Shown here: one piece after another, positions 8,883 through 17,077 of the stretch
Layout: each line of letters starts with the position of its first letter
Position numbering within the stretch: the stretch's first letter is position 1
Assembly: GCA_900318395.1 (NCBI GenBank)
Contig: ONKL01000006.1
Span: forward strand, 62,001 to 126,000
Length of the DNA: 64,000 bases
From: an uncultured Prevotella sp.
Lineage (GTDB): Bacteria > Bacteroidota > Bacteroidia > Bacteroidales > Bacteroidaceae
Direction: 5' to 3'
Program-made: the position numbers and the translations under genes
Notes under the pieces: generated by a model
The model's input: only the letters and a program-made list of their open reading frames with translations
What the model was told of the DNA's origin: nothing
Databases searched by the model: none

Positions 8883-10204
8883 TATTTCTTATAGAAGATA
8901 GTGTTACTGAGACTCTGAAGCGCACGTTTCTTATCCTCTTCACGGATCAGGAAGGAGATGTTGTAGTTAGAACCTCCGTAGCTGACCATACGTACAGGAA
9001 TATCCTTCATCGCATCGAGTGCGAGCGACTCGAAACCGATGTTCGACCAGTCGAGGTCGCCAACGACACAAATGATACACATGTTGGTGTCGACCGTCAC
9101 GGTGCCGTATTTCTTCAGCTCGTCGACAATCTCGCCCAGGTGGGCTGAGTTATCGATACTCATCGACACGCCGACCTCAGAGGTACAGATCATGTCGATA
9201 CTGGTCTGATAGCTCTCGAAGATCTCGAATACCTTGCGGAGGAAACCAGTAGCCAGAAGCATGCGCGACGACTTGATCTTGATGGCGGTAATGTTGTCCT
9301 TGGCGGCAACAGCCTTGATCTTGCCGTATTCGGTAGCATTGCTGATGGTCGTTCCCTCAGCGTCAGGATCCATCGTGTTGAGCAGACGAACGGGGATGCC
9401 TGCGTATTTGGCTGGCTGTACACAAGTGGGGTGGAGGATTTTCGCACCAAAGTAAGCCAACTCAGCGGCCTCTTCGAAGTGGAGCTGGTGAACAGGCTCG
9501 GTCTTGTCGACGACACGAGGGTCGTTGTTGTGCATACCGTCGATATCCGTCCAGATCTGAATCTCCTCAGCATTGATGGCTGCGCCTACGAGTGAGGCAG
9601 TATAGTCGGAACCTCCACGCTGCAGGTTGTCTACTTCGCCATAGGCATTGCGACAGATGAATCCCTGGGTGAGATAAACCTGTGCGCCCTCGTTCTCCTC
9701 GATCAATGGTCTGAGCTTCTCCTTGATATAGACTGGATCGGGCTCTGAGTTCTTGTCTGTGCGCATAAAGTCGAGCGCATTCAGCAGAACAGCATTGATG
9801 CCCTGCTCCTTCATATAGTTCACTACCATGTTGGTAGAGATCATCTCACCTTGAGCCACGATGCTCTTCTCCTCGAACGATGTGAACAGCTCCTTGGTGA
9901 ACGAACGGAGGTAGTCGAACTCACCACGCAGGAACTCGCGGGTAGCGGCTTTCGTCTCTTCCTTATCATACAGCTCCTCCACGTGCTTAGCGTATTTCTG
10001 CTCAAGACGGTTGATGACTTCATTGGCGCCATCGGGATTCTTCTTGTAGAGATAATCTGAGATCTCCACCAGCGAGTTGGTTGTGCCCGACATCGCTGAG
10101 AGGACAACAAACACAGGTTCACCTGACTTTGTAACCAGACTGGTTACTTCTTTCATTCTTTGTGGGGTACCGACGGAAGTACCGCCGAATTTCATTACTT
10201 TCAT
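8882..10204 (-). CDS. lysC: Aspartate kinase
   Basis: A 440-residue monofunctional aspartokinase that phosphorylates L-aspartate at the head of the lysine, threonine, methionine and diaminopimelate pathways. The amino acid kinase domain begins KVMKFGGTSVG and contains the family block GGSDYTASLVGAA near residues 200-212; two ACT domains fill the C-terminal 150 residues and normally give allosteric feedback by an end product. No homoserine dehydrogenase domain is fused. The region just upstream (10225-10259) is a five-unit heptamer array rather than a separate promoter, so lysC is probably cotranscribed with the ftsE-like gene. Confidence 0.97.
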   Translation of the reverse strand: MKVMKFGGTSVGTPQRMKEVTSLVTKSGEPVFVVLSAMSGTTNSLVEISDYLYKKNPDGANEVINRLEQKYAKHVEELYDKEETKAATREFLRGEFDYLRSFTKELFTSFEEKSIVAQGEMISTNMVVNYMKEQGINAVLLNALDFMRTDKNSEPDPVYIKEKLRPLIEENEGAQVYLTQGFICRNAYGEVDNLQRGGSDYTASLVGAAINAEEIQIWTDIDGMHNNDPRVVDKTEPVHQLHFEEAAELAYFGAKILHPTCVQPAKYAGIPVRLLNTMDPDAEGTTISNATEYGKIKAVAAKDNITAIKIKSSRMLLATGFLRKVFEIFESYQTSIDMICTSEVGVSMSIDNSAHLGEIVDELKKYGTVTVDTNMCIICVVGDLDWSNIGFESLALDAMKDIPVRMVSYGGSNYNISFLIREEDKKRALQSLSNTIFYKK

Positions 10205-10224
10205 AATCGATTATATTTTTTTAT

Positions 10225-10259
10225 TTCACTTTTCACTATTCACTATTCACTTTTCACTA
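10225..10259 (-). repeat. Heptamer array upstream of lysC (5 units)
   Basis: Five contiguous 7-bp units lie in the 63-bp gap between the ftsE-like gene and lysC. On the coding strand they read AGTGAAT-like (TAGTGAA or AAGTGAA in register). The array ends about 20 bp before the lysC ATG and lies just after the TAG stop of the upstream gene. It is the same kind as the array at 53904-53959 before paaK. Confidence 0.9.
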
Positions 10260-10267
10260 TTACTTCC

Positions 10268-11020
10268 CTAGATTTCCTCCCTCTCAGAATATCTGACGCG
10301 GATCTCGTCTGTATCTGGCCTGTCGTCGACAAGTATCAGATGATGGAAATCGTTGGTCACGTCTTCCATCTTCTCGTTCTGACAGCGATAGGTGATGCTT
10401 GGGTGCTCACGAATCAGAGCCAGGTTGTGCGACGACATGATGACCGTCGTTCCCTTCGCCGATATGTCGAAAAGCAGTTTGATGATATCCTTTGAGGTCT
10501 CAGGGTCGAGACTGCCCGTAGGCTCATCTGCCAGAATCAGTTTCGGACGATTCAGGATGGCTCTTGCGATGGCGATACGCTGCTGCTCTCCACCAGAGAG
10601 CTCATAAGGCATGCTGCTGGGCTTATCGTCCATCCCTACAGCCTTCAGCACCTGATGAATACGCTCGTCAATCTCCTGATGCTTCTTCCAGCCTGTAGCC
10701 TTGAGCACAAATTCCAGATTCTTATATACTGTACGGTCGGCGAGCAGCTGGAAGTCCTGGAATACAACTCCCATCTCCCTTCTCAGGGCGGGGATATCCT
10801 TCCGTCGGATAGTCAGCAAGTCGCGTCCCAGTACTGTCGCCTCGTCGGCCTCGTCGACATCGAGTTCGCAGTAGAGCGTTCTCATCAAGGTGGTCTTACC
10901 AGAGCCTACACGTCCTATCAGATAGATGAACTGGCCTTCGTCGGCTTGGAAATTCACGTTCTTCAGCACGCAGATCCCATGCCGCTGGTATATATTCGCA
11001 TTTTTATAATTGATTTGCAT
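10268..11020 (-). CDS. ftsE: FtsE-like ABC transporter ATP-binding protein
   Basis: A 250-residue ATPase with Walker A GRVGSGKT (36-43), Q-loop VVFQDFQLL (85-93), signature LSGGEQQR (141-148), Walker [11 protein letters not shown] (161-170) and a switch histidine in MSSHNLAL. Overall it resembles FtsE, the cytoplasmic ATPase that partners FtsX to control peptidoglycan hydrolases at the division site. No ftsX-like membrane gene lies next to it here, so the partner must be encoded elsewhere, and a LolD/MacB-type assignment cannot be fully excluded. It follows hisIE after a 47-bp gap filled mainly by a heptamer array. Confidence 0.8.
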   Translation of the reverse strand: MQINYKNANIYQRHGICVLKNVNFQADEGQFIYLIGRVGSGKTTLMRTLYCELDVDEADEATVLGRDLLTIRRKDIPALRREMGVVFQDFQLLADRTVYKNLEFVLKATGWKKHQEIDERIHQVLKAVGMDDKPSSMPYELSGGEQQRIAIARAILNRPKLILADEPTGSLDPETSKDIIKLLFDISAKGTTVIMSSHNLALIREHPSITYRCQNEKMEDVTNDFHHLILVDDRPDTDEIRVRYSEREEI

Positions 11021-11039
11021 ATATCTCTAAACTTAATCT

Positions 11040-11067
11040 GTAAACCGTAAACTGTAAACCGTAAACC
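11040..11067 (-). repeat. Heptamer array between hisIE and the ftsE-like gene (4 units)
   Basis: Four contiguous units, GGTTTAC or AGTTTAC on the coding strand, start immediately after the hisIE TAG stop codon and end 19 bp before the next ATG. The same motif recurs at 14649, 17631, 25243 and 60345, always in this orientation relative to the downstream gene. Confidence 0.92.
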
Positions 11068-11715
11068 CTACTTCATCTCCCCCTTGGCTTTGGCCACACG
11101 ACGCTTCTTGTCCCACTCAGGATCATGACGCTTATGAAGCTCATCGGCGATATCCTCGATACGCATGTGCTTGCTGGCAAGCAGCACGATGAGGTGATAG
11201 ATCATATCTGCCACTTCGTAGGACAGCTGCTCGTTGGTACCTGTACAGGCCTCGATCACAGCCTCAAGCGATTCTTCGCCTACTTTCTGGGCAATACGCT
11301 TCACGCCATCCTTAAACAACTTGGTGGTATAGCTGCCCTCAGGCATCTCTTCGTGACGGGTGTTGATGAAGTCCTGCAGCTCCGTGAGGAAGAGTAGGGG
11401 GTTAGCCTTGTTCTCTTCTCCCCAGCAGGTGTCCGTACCTGTATGGCAGGTAGGACCGTCGGGATTGGCCTTCACCAGCAACGTGTCGTTGTCGCAGTCG
11501 ACCATGATGTCCACGAGATGGAGGAAATTGCCAGAGGTCTCACCCTTCGTCCACAGACAATTGCGTGAACGACTCCAGAAGGTAACCTTCTTGGTGGCTA
11601 TCGTCTTGTCGTATGCTTCCTGGTTCATGTAGCCCAGCATCAGCACATTCTTGGTCTTGGCGTCTTGAATAATGGCAGGTACCAGTCCGCCGCTCTTTTC
11701 AAAATCTATTTTCAT
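11068..11715 (-). CDS. hisI: Bifunctional phosphoribosyl-AMP cyclohydrolase / phosphoribosyl-ATP pyrophosphatase
   Basis: A 215-residue fusion (HisIE) that carries out steps 2 and 3 of histidine synthesis. The N-terminal cyclohydrolase domain (about 1-105) shows [18 protein letters not shown] and the metal ligands in DCDNDTLL and [12 protein letters not shown]. The C-terminal pyrophosphohydrolase domain (about 115-200) has the acidic helix [10 protein letters not shown] and the [13 protein letters not shown] helix. The ATG overlaps the hisF stop by 4 bp (11712-11715), consistent with translational coupling within purU-hisH-hisA-hisF-hisIE. Confidence 0.97.
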   Translation of the reverse strand: MKIDFEKSGGLVPAIIQDAKTKNVLMLGYMNQEAYDKTIATKKVTFWSRSRNCLWTKGETSGNFLHLVDIMVDCDNDTLLVKANPDGPTCHTGTDTCWGEENKANPLLFLTELQDFINTRHEEMPEGSYTTKLFKDGVKRIAQKVGEESLEAVIEACTGTNEQLSYEVADMIYHLIVLLASKHMRIEDIADELHKRHDPEWDKKRRVAKAKGEMK

Positions 11716-12470
11716 ATACGTACGTTTATTCCTTCTGATTTTAAATACTGTTTGAGTTCGGGGATGGGTATCTCTCCGAAGTGGAAGACACTCGCCGCGA
11801 GGGCTGCATCCGAATGCCCTTCGATGAACGTGTCGCGGAAGTGCTCTTTGCGCCCCGCACCGCCGCTGGCGATGATGGGGATCGAGAGGTTGTCGGCCAG
11901 CTCGCGCAAGGCTTCGTTGGCATAGCCTTCCTTCACGCCGTCGTGATTCATCGAGGTGAAGAGGATTTCGCCAGCTCCACGCTCCTGAGCCTCATGAGCC
12001 CACTCGAAAAGGCCTCGCTCCGTGCGCTCGCGCCCACCTTTCAGGTAGCAATGCCAGCCGTCATCGTCCAGACGGGCATCAATGGCGCAGACGCATACCT
12101 GAGAACCAAAACGGTTGGATATCTCGTCGATCAGTTCTGGCCTGCGGATGGCAGCGCTGTTGACGCTCACTTTGTCTGCGCCGGCATAGAGCAGACGCTC
12201 CACGTCGGCCAGCTCGTTGATACCGCCGCCGACGGTAAAGGGGATGTTGATCTCCTGAGCCACGCGAGTCACCATCTCTGTGAATGTCTTGCGACCTTCG
12301 AACGACGCTGTGATGTCCAGGAACACCAGTTCGTCGGCTCCCTGCTCGCTATAGGCCTTGCCTAATTCCACAGGGTCGCCTGCCGAGCGCAGGTTGATGA
12401 AGTTGGTGCCTTTGACGGTCTCACCGTCTTTCACGTCGAGGCAGGGTATTATGCGTTTTGCCAGTCCCAT
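11712..12470 (-). CDS. hisF: Imidazole glycerol phosphate synthase, cyclase subunit
   Basis: A 252-residue TIM barrel that joins ammonia made by HisH to PRFAR, forming imidazole glycerol phosphate and AICAR. It starts [21 protein letters not shown] with the catalytic aspartate in CLDVKDG; the second catalytic aspartate is in the [11 protein letters not shown] block. Phosphate-binding loops GGGI and ASGGAG are present. The gene overlaps hisA by 22 bp (12449-12470) and hisIE by 4 bp. Confidence 0.97.
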   Translation of the reverse strand: MGLAKRIIPCLDVKDGETVKGTNFINLRSAGDPVELGKAYSEQGADELVFLDITASFEGRKTFTEMVTRVAQEINIPFTVGGGINELADVERLLYAGADKVSVNSAAIRRPELIDEISNRFGSQVCVCAIDARLDDDGWHCYLKGGRERTERGLFEWAHEAQERGAGEILFTSMNHDGVKEGYANEALRELADNLSIPIIASGGAGRKEHFRDTFIEGHSDAALAASVFHFGEIPIPELKQYLKSEGINVRI

Positions 12471-13171
12471 AATTCTTTCAAGTTTATTTTTCTTTCGTAG
12501 ATAGCCTTTCCAAAGACGACAGCCGGAATGCCAGCCGCGTTGAGGGCTATGATGTCGTTTAATGAGGATACGCCTCCGCTGGCTATCAGATGCAGCTGCG
12601 GATAGGCATCCATGATCTCTTGATACAACTCGATAGCCGGACCTGCCAATGTCCCGTCTTTTGAAATCTCGGTGCAGAGCACGTTACGCACGCCTGCATC
12701 TACATATTTTTTCAAGAACGGCAACAGGTCTTCGGCAGAGTCTTCTTTCCATCCGTTGATGCTGATCTTCCCGTGCCTGACGTCGGCACCCAGGATCATG
12801 CGGTCGGTTCCATACTGCTCCAACCACCCCATGAAGAGGTCGGGATTCGTCACCGCGATCGAACCGATGGTCACCATCGAGGCACCGGCTGCAAAAGCTT
12901 TCTCGATGTCCTCATTGGTCTTGATGCCTCCACCGAAGTCCACAACGAGGTTGGTGCTCGACGTTATCTCGCGCAAGACTGCATCGTTCACGATGTGTTT
13001 GGATTTTGCACCATCCAGATCCACCACGTGGAGTCGTTTGTAGCCGATGCGCTCAAACTCGAGGGCCATATCCAGTGGTTTGCCGTAGACGGTCTTCTGG
13101 TCGTAGTCGCCCTTGGTCAGACGTACGCATTGACCGTTAATGATATCTATGGCGGGAATCAGTTCTATCAT
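12449..13171 (-). CDS. hisA: 1-(5-phosphoribosyl)-5-[(phosphoribosylamino)methylideneamino] imidazole-4-carboxamide isomerase
   Basis: A 240-residue TIM barrel that isomerises ProFAR to PRFAR, the step before HisF/HisH. The start [21 protein letters not shown] carries the first catalytic aspartate; the second lies in [14 protein letters not shown]. Phosphate loops DFGGGI and IASGGVSSL are visible. The neighbours are hisH upstream (4-bp overlap) and hisF downstream (22-bp overlap). Length and order match the compact his cluster of Bacteroidales. Confidence 0.97.
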   Translation of the reverse strand: MIELIPAIDIINGQCVRLTKGDYDQKTVYGKPLDMALEFERIGYKRLHVVDLDGAKSKHIVNDAVLREITSSTNLVVDFGGGIKTNEDIEKAFAAGASMVTIGSIAVTNPDLFMGWLEQYGTDRMILGADVRHGKISINGWKEDSAEDLLPFLKKYVDAGVRNVLCTEISKDGTLAGPAIELYQEIMDAYPQLHLIASGGVSSLNDIIALNAAGIPAVVFGKAIYERKINLKELWDWQNA

Positions 13172-13773
13172 AGCTCCAGAAAGTTTTTGAGGATTCGTTC
13201 ACCCACCGCGCCACTCTTTTCAGGATGGAACTGGCAGGCGTAGAAATTGTCCTTGTGCATCGAAGCAGAGTAGGGCAGGATATAGTCAGCCACAGCAATC
13301 GTCTCAGCGCATACAGGCACGTAATAGGAATGCACGAAGTACACATAAGGATTCTCCCCCAGTCCCTCCATCAGCGGGCTCACTCCACACTTCTCACTCC
13401 TCACTTCAATCCGATTCCATCCCATGCAGGGCACTTTGTCCTCATGGCGTTCGGGCTGGAACCGCTTCACCTCAGCGTCGAAGATTCCGATACAGTCAAC
13501 GTCACCCTCTTCAGAATGCTTGCAGAGCAACTGCTGCCCGACGCAGATTCCGAAGACGGGCTGCTTGAGACTGCGGATCACCTCGTCAAGCCTGCGTGCT
13601 CTCAGATACTCCATCGCCTCACGGGCGTGCCCCTGACCAGGAAACAGCACCTTGTCTGCTTTCGTCAGCAGCTCGGCATCATCAGTAAGAGTGGGCTCAA
13701 TCCCCATCCGTCGGAGCGCATTAACCACCGAGTAGATGTTGCCTGCGTTATATTTTACGATAGCTACGTTCAT
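13168..13773 (-). CDS. hisH: Imidazole glycerol phosphate synthase, glutaminase subunit, with an in-frame heptad insertion
   Basis: A 201-residue class I glutamine amidotransferase that feeds ammonia to HisF. The nucleophile elbow GICVGQQLL places the catalytic Cys at residue 77; the His-Glu pair is in ACQFHPEKSG near the C-terminus. Between MGWNRI and SPLMEGL, residues about 122-131 are encoded by four 7-bp units (13379-13406). In the HisH proteins I remember this loop is short, so the segment looks like a repeat insertion in a tolerant surface loop. The gene starts one base before the purU stop (13773) and overlaps hisA by 4 bp. Confidence 0.95.
   Translation of the reverse strand: MNVAIVKYNAGNIYSVVNALRRMGIEPTLTDDAELLTKADKVLFPGQGHAREAMEYLRARRLDEVIRSLKQPVFGICVGQQLLCKHSEEGDVDCIGIFDAEVKRFQPERHEDKVPCMGWNRIEVRSEKCGVSPLMEGLGENPYVYFVHSYYVPVCAETIAVADYILPYSASMHKDNFYACQFHPEKSGAVGERILKNFLEL
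13379..13406 (-). repeat. Heptad units inside hisH (4 units)
   Basis: Four contiguous 7-bp units of the GAAGTGA/GGAGTGA type lie inside the hisH coding frame and encode residues about 122-131 without a stop. They resemble the purine-rich intergenic arrays at 34552 and 56031. Confidence 0.65.
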
Positions 13774-14633
13774 TATGAGAAAATAATCGTTTTGTTCTTG
13801 TAAGTGAGGATTTTGCGCTGTATATGCTTCGATACGGCATGCGAGAGCACGATCTTCTCCAGATCCTTTCCTTTGAGCACCAGACTCTCAGGCGTATCTT
13901 TGTGCGTGATTCGCGTCACATCCTGCTCGATGATGGGGCCTGCATCAAGATCGGCCGTCACATAGTGGCTGGTAGCTCCGATGATCTTCACACCGCGCTC
14001 GTAAGCCTGATGATAGGGCTTGGCACCGATAAAGGCGGGCAGGAACGAGTGGTGGATGTTGATGATGTGATGCGGATACTCGGCAATCATCTCGTCGGAG
14101 ATAATCTGCATGTAGCGAGCCAGTACGATGAACGAGATATCCTCCTTCTTCAGCAAGTCCATCTCAGCCTTCTCCACTTCAGCCTTGTTCGAGTGGTCTT
14201 TGTTGATGCTCCAGACGTAGTAGGGGATGCCGAACTGGTCAGCGACATAGCGCAGATCCTCATGGTTGGACACGATGCAGGGGATGTCGCACTGGAACTC
14301 TCCTGCCTTCCAGCGAGCCAGCAGGTCGTACAGACAGTGGCTCATCTTCGACACGAAGATTGCCATCCTCGGGCGCTTGTCGCTGTAATACAGGCTGAAC
14401 TTCATCTTGTAGCGCTGTGCATAGAGCGTCGTGATGTAGTCGTAAAGCTTGTCGCGAGGAATGAGGAATCCTTCGAGCTCCCATTCTATTCTCATGAAAA
14501 ACATGCCCTCCACCTTGTCCACATACTGGTCGAGGTAGACGATGTTTCCCTTGTTATCCGTAATAAATTTCGTAACCTCCGAAATGATACCCTGCTGATC
14601 AGGGCAATGTAGAAGCAAAATTGCTGTTGTCAT
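13773..14633 (-). CDS. purU: Formyltetrahydrofolate deformylase
   Basis: A 286-residue enzyme that hydrolyses 10-formyl-THF to THF and formate, supplying formate to purine synthesis and balancing one-carbon units. An N-terminal ACT domain (about 1-80: AILLLHCPDQQGIISEVTKF) is followed by a formyltransferase fold with the catalytic NIHHSFLPAFIGAKPYHQA block and the TADLDAGPIIEQD motif. It is the first gene of the leftward series and overlaps hisH by one base. A seven-unit heptamer array lies 15 bp upstream of its ATG, and no standard promoter is obvious between the two. Confidence 0.95.
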   Translation of the reverse strand: MTTAILLLHCPDQQGIISEVTKFITDNKGNIVYLDQYVDKVEGMFFMRIEWELEGFLIPRDKLYDYITTLYAQRYKMKFSLYYSDKRPRMAIFVSKMSHCLYDLLARWKAGEFQCDIPCIVSNHEDLRYVADQFGIPYYVWSINKDHSNKAEVEKAEMDLLKKEDISFIVLARYMQIISDEMIAEYPHHIINIHHSFLPAFIGAKPYHQAYERGVKIIGATSHYVTADLDAGPIIEQDVTRITHKDTPESLVLKGKDLEKIVLSHAVSKHIQRKILTYKNKTIIFS

Positions 14634-14648
14634 ATATTCTATAAATGT

Positions 14649-14697
14649 CTAAACTGTAAACCGTAAACTGTAAACCGTAAACTGTAAACCGTCAACT
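14649..14697 (-). repeat. Heptamer array upstream of purU (7 units)
   Basis: Seven contiguous units, mainly alternating GGTTTAC and AGTTTAC on the purU coding strand, lie 15 bp upstream of the purU start. Unlike most other arrays there is no co-directional gene ending at its far side, only the 740-bp non-coding region. Confidence 0.95.
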
Positions 14698-14787
14698 TAA
14701 ATTTCAAGGCGCAAAGTTACAAAAAAAAACTCTAATGCAAGCCATATTTCCAAGAAATCGTAAATTTCCGCTTAATTTCTTTCGAAA

Positions 14788-14895
14788 TTATGTATTTTTA
14801 TTCGAAAAAGCCTCCGTTACACCCTGATTCACGCCCGAGTGGAGAGCTGCCTCGCTGATCCAGTCTTCAACTGCCTTTACTTTCAATGTCATCAT
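14788..14895 (-). CDS. Possible 35-residue small protein or gene remnant
   Basis: A short frame starts with two ATG codons (14893-14895 first) and reads MMTLKVKAVEDWISEAALHS, then GVNQGVTEAFSNKNT and TAA. I do not recognise it. Codon use looks ordinary and it lies about 160 nt downstream of a near-perfect leftward promoter (15060-15091), which is why it is listed. It could be a real small protein, the start of a truncated gene, or chance. No Shine-Dalgarno site is seen, but that is normal in this group. Confidence 0.3.
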   Translation of the reverse strand: MMTLKVKAVEDWISEAALHSGVNQGVTEAFSNKNT

Positions 14896-15059
14896 TCAAT
14901 TCTGATTTTAATGGTTATACTTTAATGGATTGTACGATAATTTTATTTGTCGCCGATTGGACTCTGTTTTGCGATTTTACTAGGAAACACTTGCCTGCGC
15001 GCTTGGTAATTTTTGTTGCCCAGTTAGGCCGCAAATTTCGTCTTTTTTCGTTGACAGTG
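14896..15059. other. Leader-like stretch without a recognised gene
   Basis: This is the stretch between the promoter at 15060-15091 and the small frame at 14895. If transcribed leftwards it would be an approximately 160-nt leader. A minus-strand frame is open across part of it, but its peptide shows no recognisable domain. No riboswitch fold known to me was identified by eye. Confidence 0.4.
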
Positions 15060-15091
15060 CAAAGGTACGAATTTTTCCAATGTCTTCCAAA
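15060..15091 (-). promoter_or_regulatory. Consensus leftward promoter in a gene-poor region
   Basis: On the minus strand TTTG (15088-15091), a 20-bp spacer and TACCTTTG (15060-15067) match the Bacteroidetes promoter consensus. Transcription would start near 15054 and run towards 14895. No established gene uses it, which makes the downstream small frame or a non-coding transcript worth checking. Confidence 0.65.
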
Positions 15092-15172
15092 TAATAATCG
15101 AAAAATGACACCAAAAAAGACACTTTTAAAATAGTGTACCTTCAGCTCCATCTTCATGTCTTGCCATGAAAA

Positions 15173-15328
15173 CGTTGCAGTTGCAGTGTTGCAGTTAAAA
15201 ATTACATACCTCCAAACTTGAAAATTTATTCTATATATTTATATATATTTATATATATAAATATATAGATATATTTTTGGGGATAGGGAAGGCATCTCCA
15301 CGAACTGCAACACTGCATCACTGCAACG
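15173..15328. repeat. Long inverted repeat around an AT-rich core
   Basis: The left arm is at 15173-15196 and the right arm at 15303-15328; both are built from GTTGCA/TGCAAC units. The arms are nearly perfect reverse complements, the right one being two bases longer with a small change in the middle. The 106-bp spacer contains about 50 bp of almost pure A/T with TATAT runs (about 15223-15275). It could fold as a cruciform or a long hairpin. It lies downstream of the FHA gene, so a termination role is possible. Confidence 0.8.
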
Positions 15329-15373
15329 CAGACCGCAAGAACAACTGCAAAATGTCTTTTATATCTGGGAACA

Positions 15374-15901
15374 TTAATCCTCGCTGGATGTGCGGAGGAT
15401 AATGCTGGTGGCTCCGAGGGTGAAAAGGGTGCCGTCTTCGATAACGCGACGCTCGCGAGGATTGAGTTCGACATTGTCGACGAAAGTGCCTGTGTTGCTG
15501 TTGTTGTCTTTCAGGGTGTAGCGAAGGGCGCCTCGCTTGTCGCGGCTGACGGTAATCGTACAGTGATTCAGATCGACGCTGGGGTCAACGGTCTCGAAGG
15601 TGCAGTTGGCTGAATTGCCCTTCTGATAGCGGCCGATGATGTTATCACCCATTCGCAGGGGAATGACTTGCTTGAAGTGGAAGACGTTTTCGATGACCAC
15701 GATGGACCCGCAGCCTTCCTCATTGGCCTGCTCGTCGGGATTCTCGTCTTTCTGACGCTCACGGAGTTTGCTGACACCAATACGGATGCCGAACTCTTTG
15801 CCACAATCCGGGCATTTGAAAACTAATGACTGACCAGCTTCGTATTTCGTCTCGTCAAAAGTTATGTACTGGTCGCATTTCGGGCAACGAACTCGTTTCA
15901 T
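15374..15901 (-). CDS. FHA domain protein with N-terminal zinc ribbon
   Basis: A 175-residue cytoplasmic protein. Four cysteines in two CxxC pairs (C6/C9 and C30/C33) form a zinc-ribbon of the zinc_ribbon_4/MJ0042 type. The C-terminal part (about 85-170) is a forkhead-associated domain with the usual core IIGRYQKGNSANCTF, then DLNHCTITVSRD and DNNSNTGTFVDN. FHA domains bind phosphothreonine peptides, but no partner Ser/Thr kinase is encoded nearby. A PP2C-like phosphatase is encoded far away at 31871. The gene lies one base after the SPOR gene and is probably cotranscribed with it. Confidence 0.88.
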   Translation of the reverse strand: MKRVRCPKCDQYITFDETKYEAGQSLVFKCPDCGKEFGIRIGVSKLRERQKDENPDEQANEEGCGSIVVIENVFHFKQVIPLRMGDNIIGRYQKGNSANCTFETVDPSVDLNHCTITVSRDKRGALRYTLKDNNSNTGTFVDNVELNPRERRVIEDGTLFTLGATSIILRTSSED

Positions 15902-15902
15902 G

Positions 15903-16973
15903 TCAATTAATTTTGTAGACCCACGCTTCTGACAAGTCTTTGTGCTTGTGGATGTCCCTCAGGGCGTTATAGGCATCGTTCTGATTGTCGAAATGCCCAT
16001 AGACCACTCGCGTGATATTGTTGTTGACGAATATCCTGGAATCTTGGTAGCCTCTGTCTTGCAGCTGTTCGATGAAAATCTTAGCATTCTGCTTGGTCAC
16101 ATAACTTGCCAGCACGATGCAATAGCCACTCTGCTTGACGGAATCGACCTTGGCCTGAGGCTGCTGTGGCGGGATGACGGTTTTCTTGATGACGGTATCC
16201 ACGCGATTCACTTTGTGCTCCAGATCCTGTTTCTTGATCTCGATCGTACTTGTGTTTGTGTCTTTCGACATCATGCCAAAAAGAATCGTATTGTTGAGAT
16301 TGCTGATGGTGCGCGTCATCATCTCCGTCTTTCCTGTCGGAAGGGCCAATACAAAGATGGCCAGCAAGACGGCTGCTACGGCAATGGCATTACGTACCCA
16401 GGTGAATTTGATCTTGATGAAATCGTTGTCTTCCTCATCCTCATTGTCCTCGTAAGAAGTGTATTCTGAGGATGCTGTCATCGGGATTACACTCGCTGAC
16501 GGTTTTTCAACTTTTTTCTCAATGCTTTCCTGCTGTTGGGGAACGTTCTCAATGTCTAATAATTTCATCTCATACGAACTGAGTCCGTAAAGACTGGGAG
16601 TCAGGATGCCAGCTTCGCAGGGGGTGAACATGTACTTGCCGTCTTCGTTGAGCAAGAGCGTTCCGATGTCATTCAACTCGTATGAGCCATCGTTCTGGAT
16701 ACGTTGTTTCAGCTCATTGACCTCATCTTCGATGCGCTTCAGGGCCTCGGGGTAGCTGATGTCGTAAGCCTCCACATAGGATAAAGCCAGCAGAGAATCG
16801 TTGATGGTCAGTTGGGGATTGAATCCAAGAGTACGTAAAGGGGGGAGGAAATAACCGTCTTCCTCATCATACTTTGCATGAACATGATGCGTCATAAAGC
16901 CTCCCAAATTGGGCACAATGACGCAGTCGTTGCTAAGCAGAAGTATCTCAATATGTCTTTCCAATTCAATCAC
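15903..16973 (-). CDS. SPOR domain membrane protein with N-terminal HU-like domain
   Basis: About 357 residues from the GTG at 16971-16973 (VIELERHIEILLLSNDCVIV). An in-frame TTG at 17009 is possible on paper but is itself the -33 element of the promoter. The N-terminal 120 residues resemble the HU/CCDC81-like domain of Bacteroidetes (VPNLGGFMTHH). An acidic linker and a transmembrane helix (NAIAVAAVLLAIFVLALPTG) follow, then a C-terminal SPOR domain (SGYCIVLASYVTKQNAKIF and onwards). SPOR domains bind denuded peptidoglycan at the division septum. Because the transcription start should fall near 16973, translation may be leaderless or start at TTG 16964. Confidence 0.85.
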   Translation of the reverse strand: MIELERHIEILLLSNDCVIVPNLGGFMTHHVHAKYDEEDGYFLPPLRTLGFNPQLTINDSLLALSYVEAYDISYPEALKRIEDEVNELKQRIQNDGSYELNDIGTLLLNEDGKYMFTPCEAGILTPSLYGLSSYEMKLLDIENVPQQQESIEKKVEKPSASVIPMTASSEYTSYEDNEDEEDNDFIKIKFTWVRNAIAVAAVLLAIFVLALPTGKTEMMTRTISNLNNTILFGMMSKDTNTSTIEIKKQDLEHKVNRVDTVIKKTVIPPQQPQAKVDSVKQSGYCIVLASYVTKQNAKIFIEQLQDRGYQDSRIFVNNNITRVVYGHFDNQNDAYNALRDIHKHKDLSEAWVYKIN

Positions 16974-16978
16974 GAGTG

Positions 16979-17010
16979 CAAAATTACGCCTTTTTTTGGA
17001 AATAAACAAA
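16979..17010 (-). promoter_or_regulatory. Promoter of the SPOR/FHA pair
   Basis: On the minus strand TTTG (17007-17010), a 20-bp spacer and TAATTTTG (16979-16986) fit the Bacteroidetes consensus exactly. The expected transcription start is within a few bases of the GTG at 16973, implying a very short or absent 5' leader. Confidence 0.75.
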
Positions 17011-17052
17011 TAAAAAGAAACTTAAAATGTTCATTATATGAATTTTTTGCTT

Positions 17053-17060
17053 TATCTTTG
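17053..17060 (+). promoter_or_regulatory. -7 box for rfbC
   Basis: TATCTTTG lies 18 bp before the rfbC ATG, in a region shared with the leftward SPOR promoter. A matching -33 TTTG is not obvious at the expected spacing. Confidence 0.6.
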
Positions 17061-17077
17061 CACAAAATTTCAAGTTT

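Noticed and set aside
14915..15157. An 80-codon minus-strand frame in the gene-poor region
   Set aside because: It spans the consensus promoter at 15060-15091 and has no recognisable similarity, so it is probably chance.
15223..15275. The TATATA-rich stretch as a replication origin
   Set aside because: No DnaA boxes or dnaA/dnaN genes are nearby; A/T richness alone is not enough.
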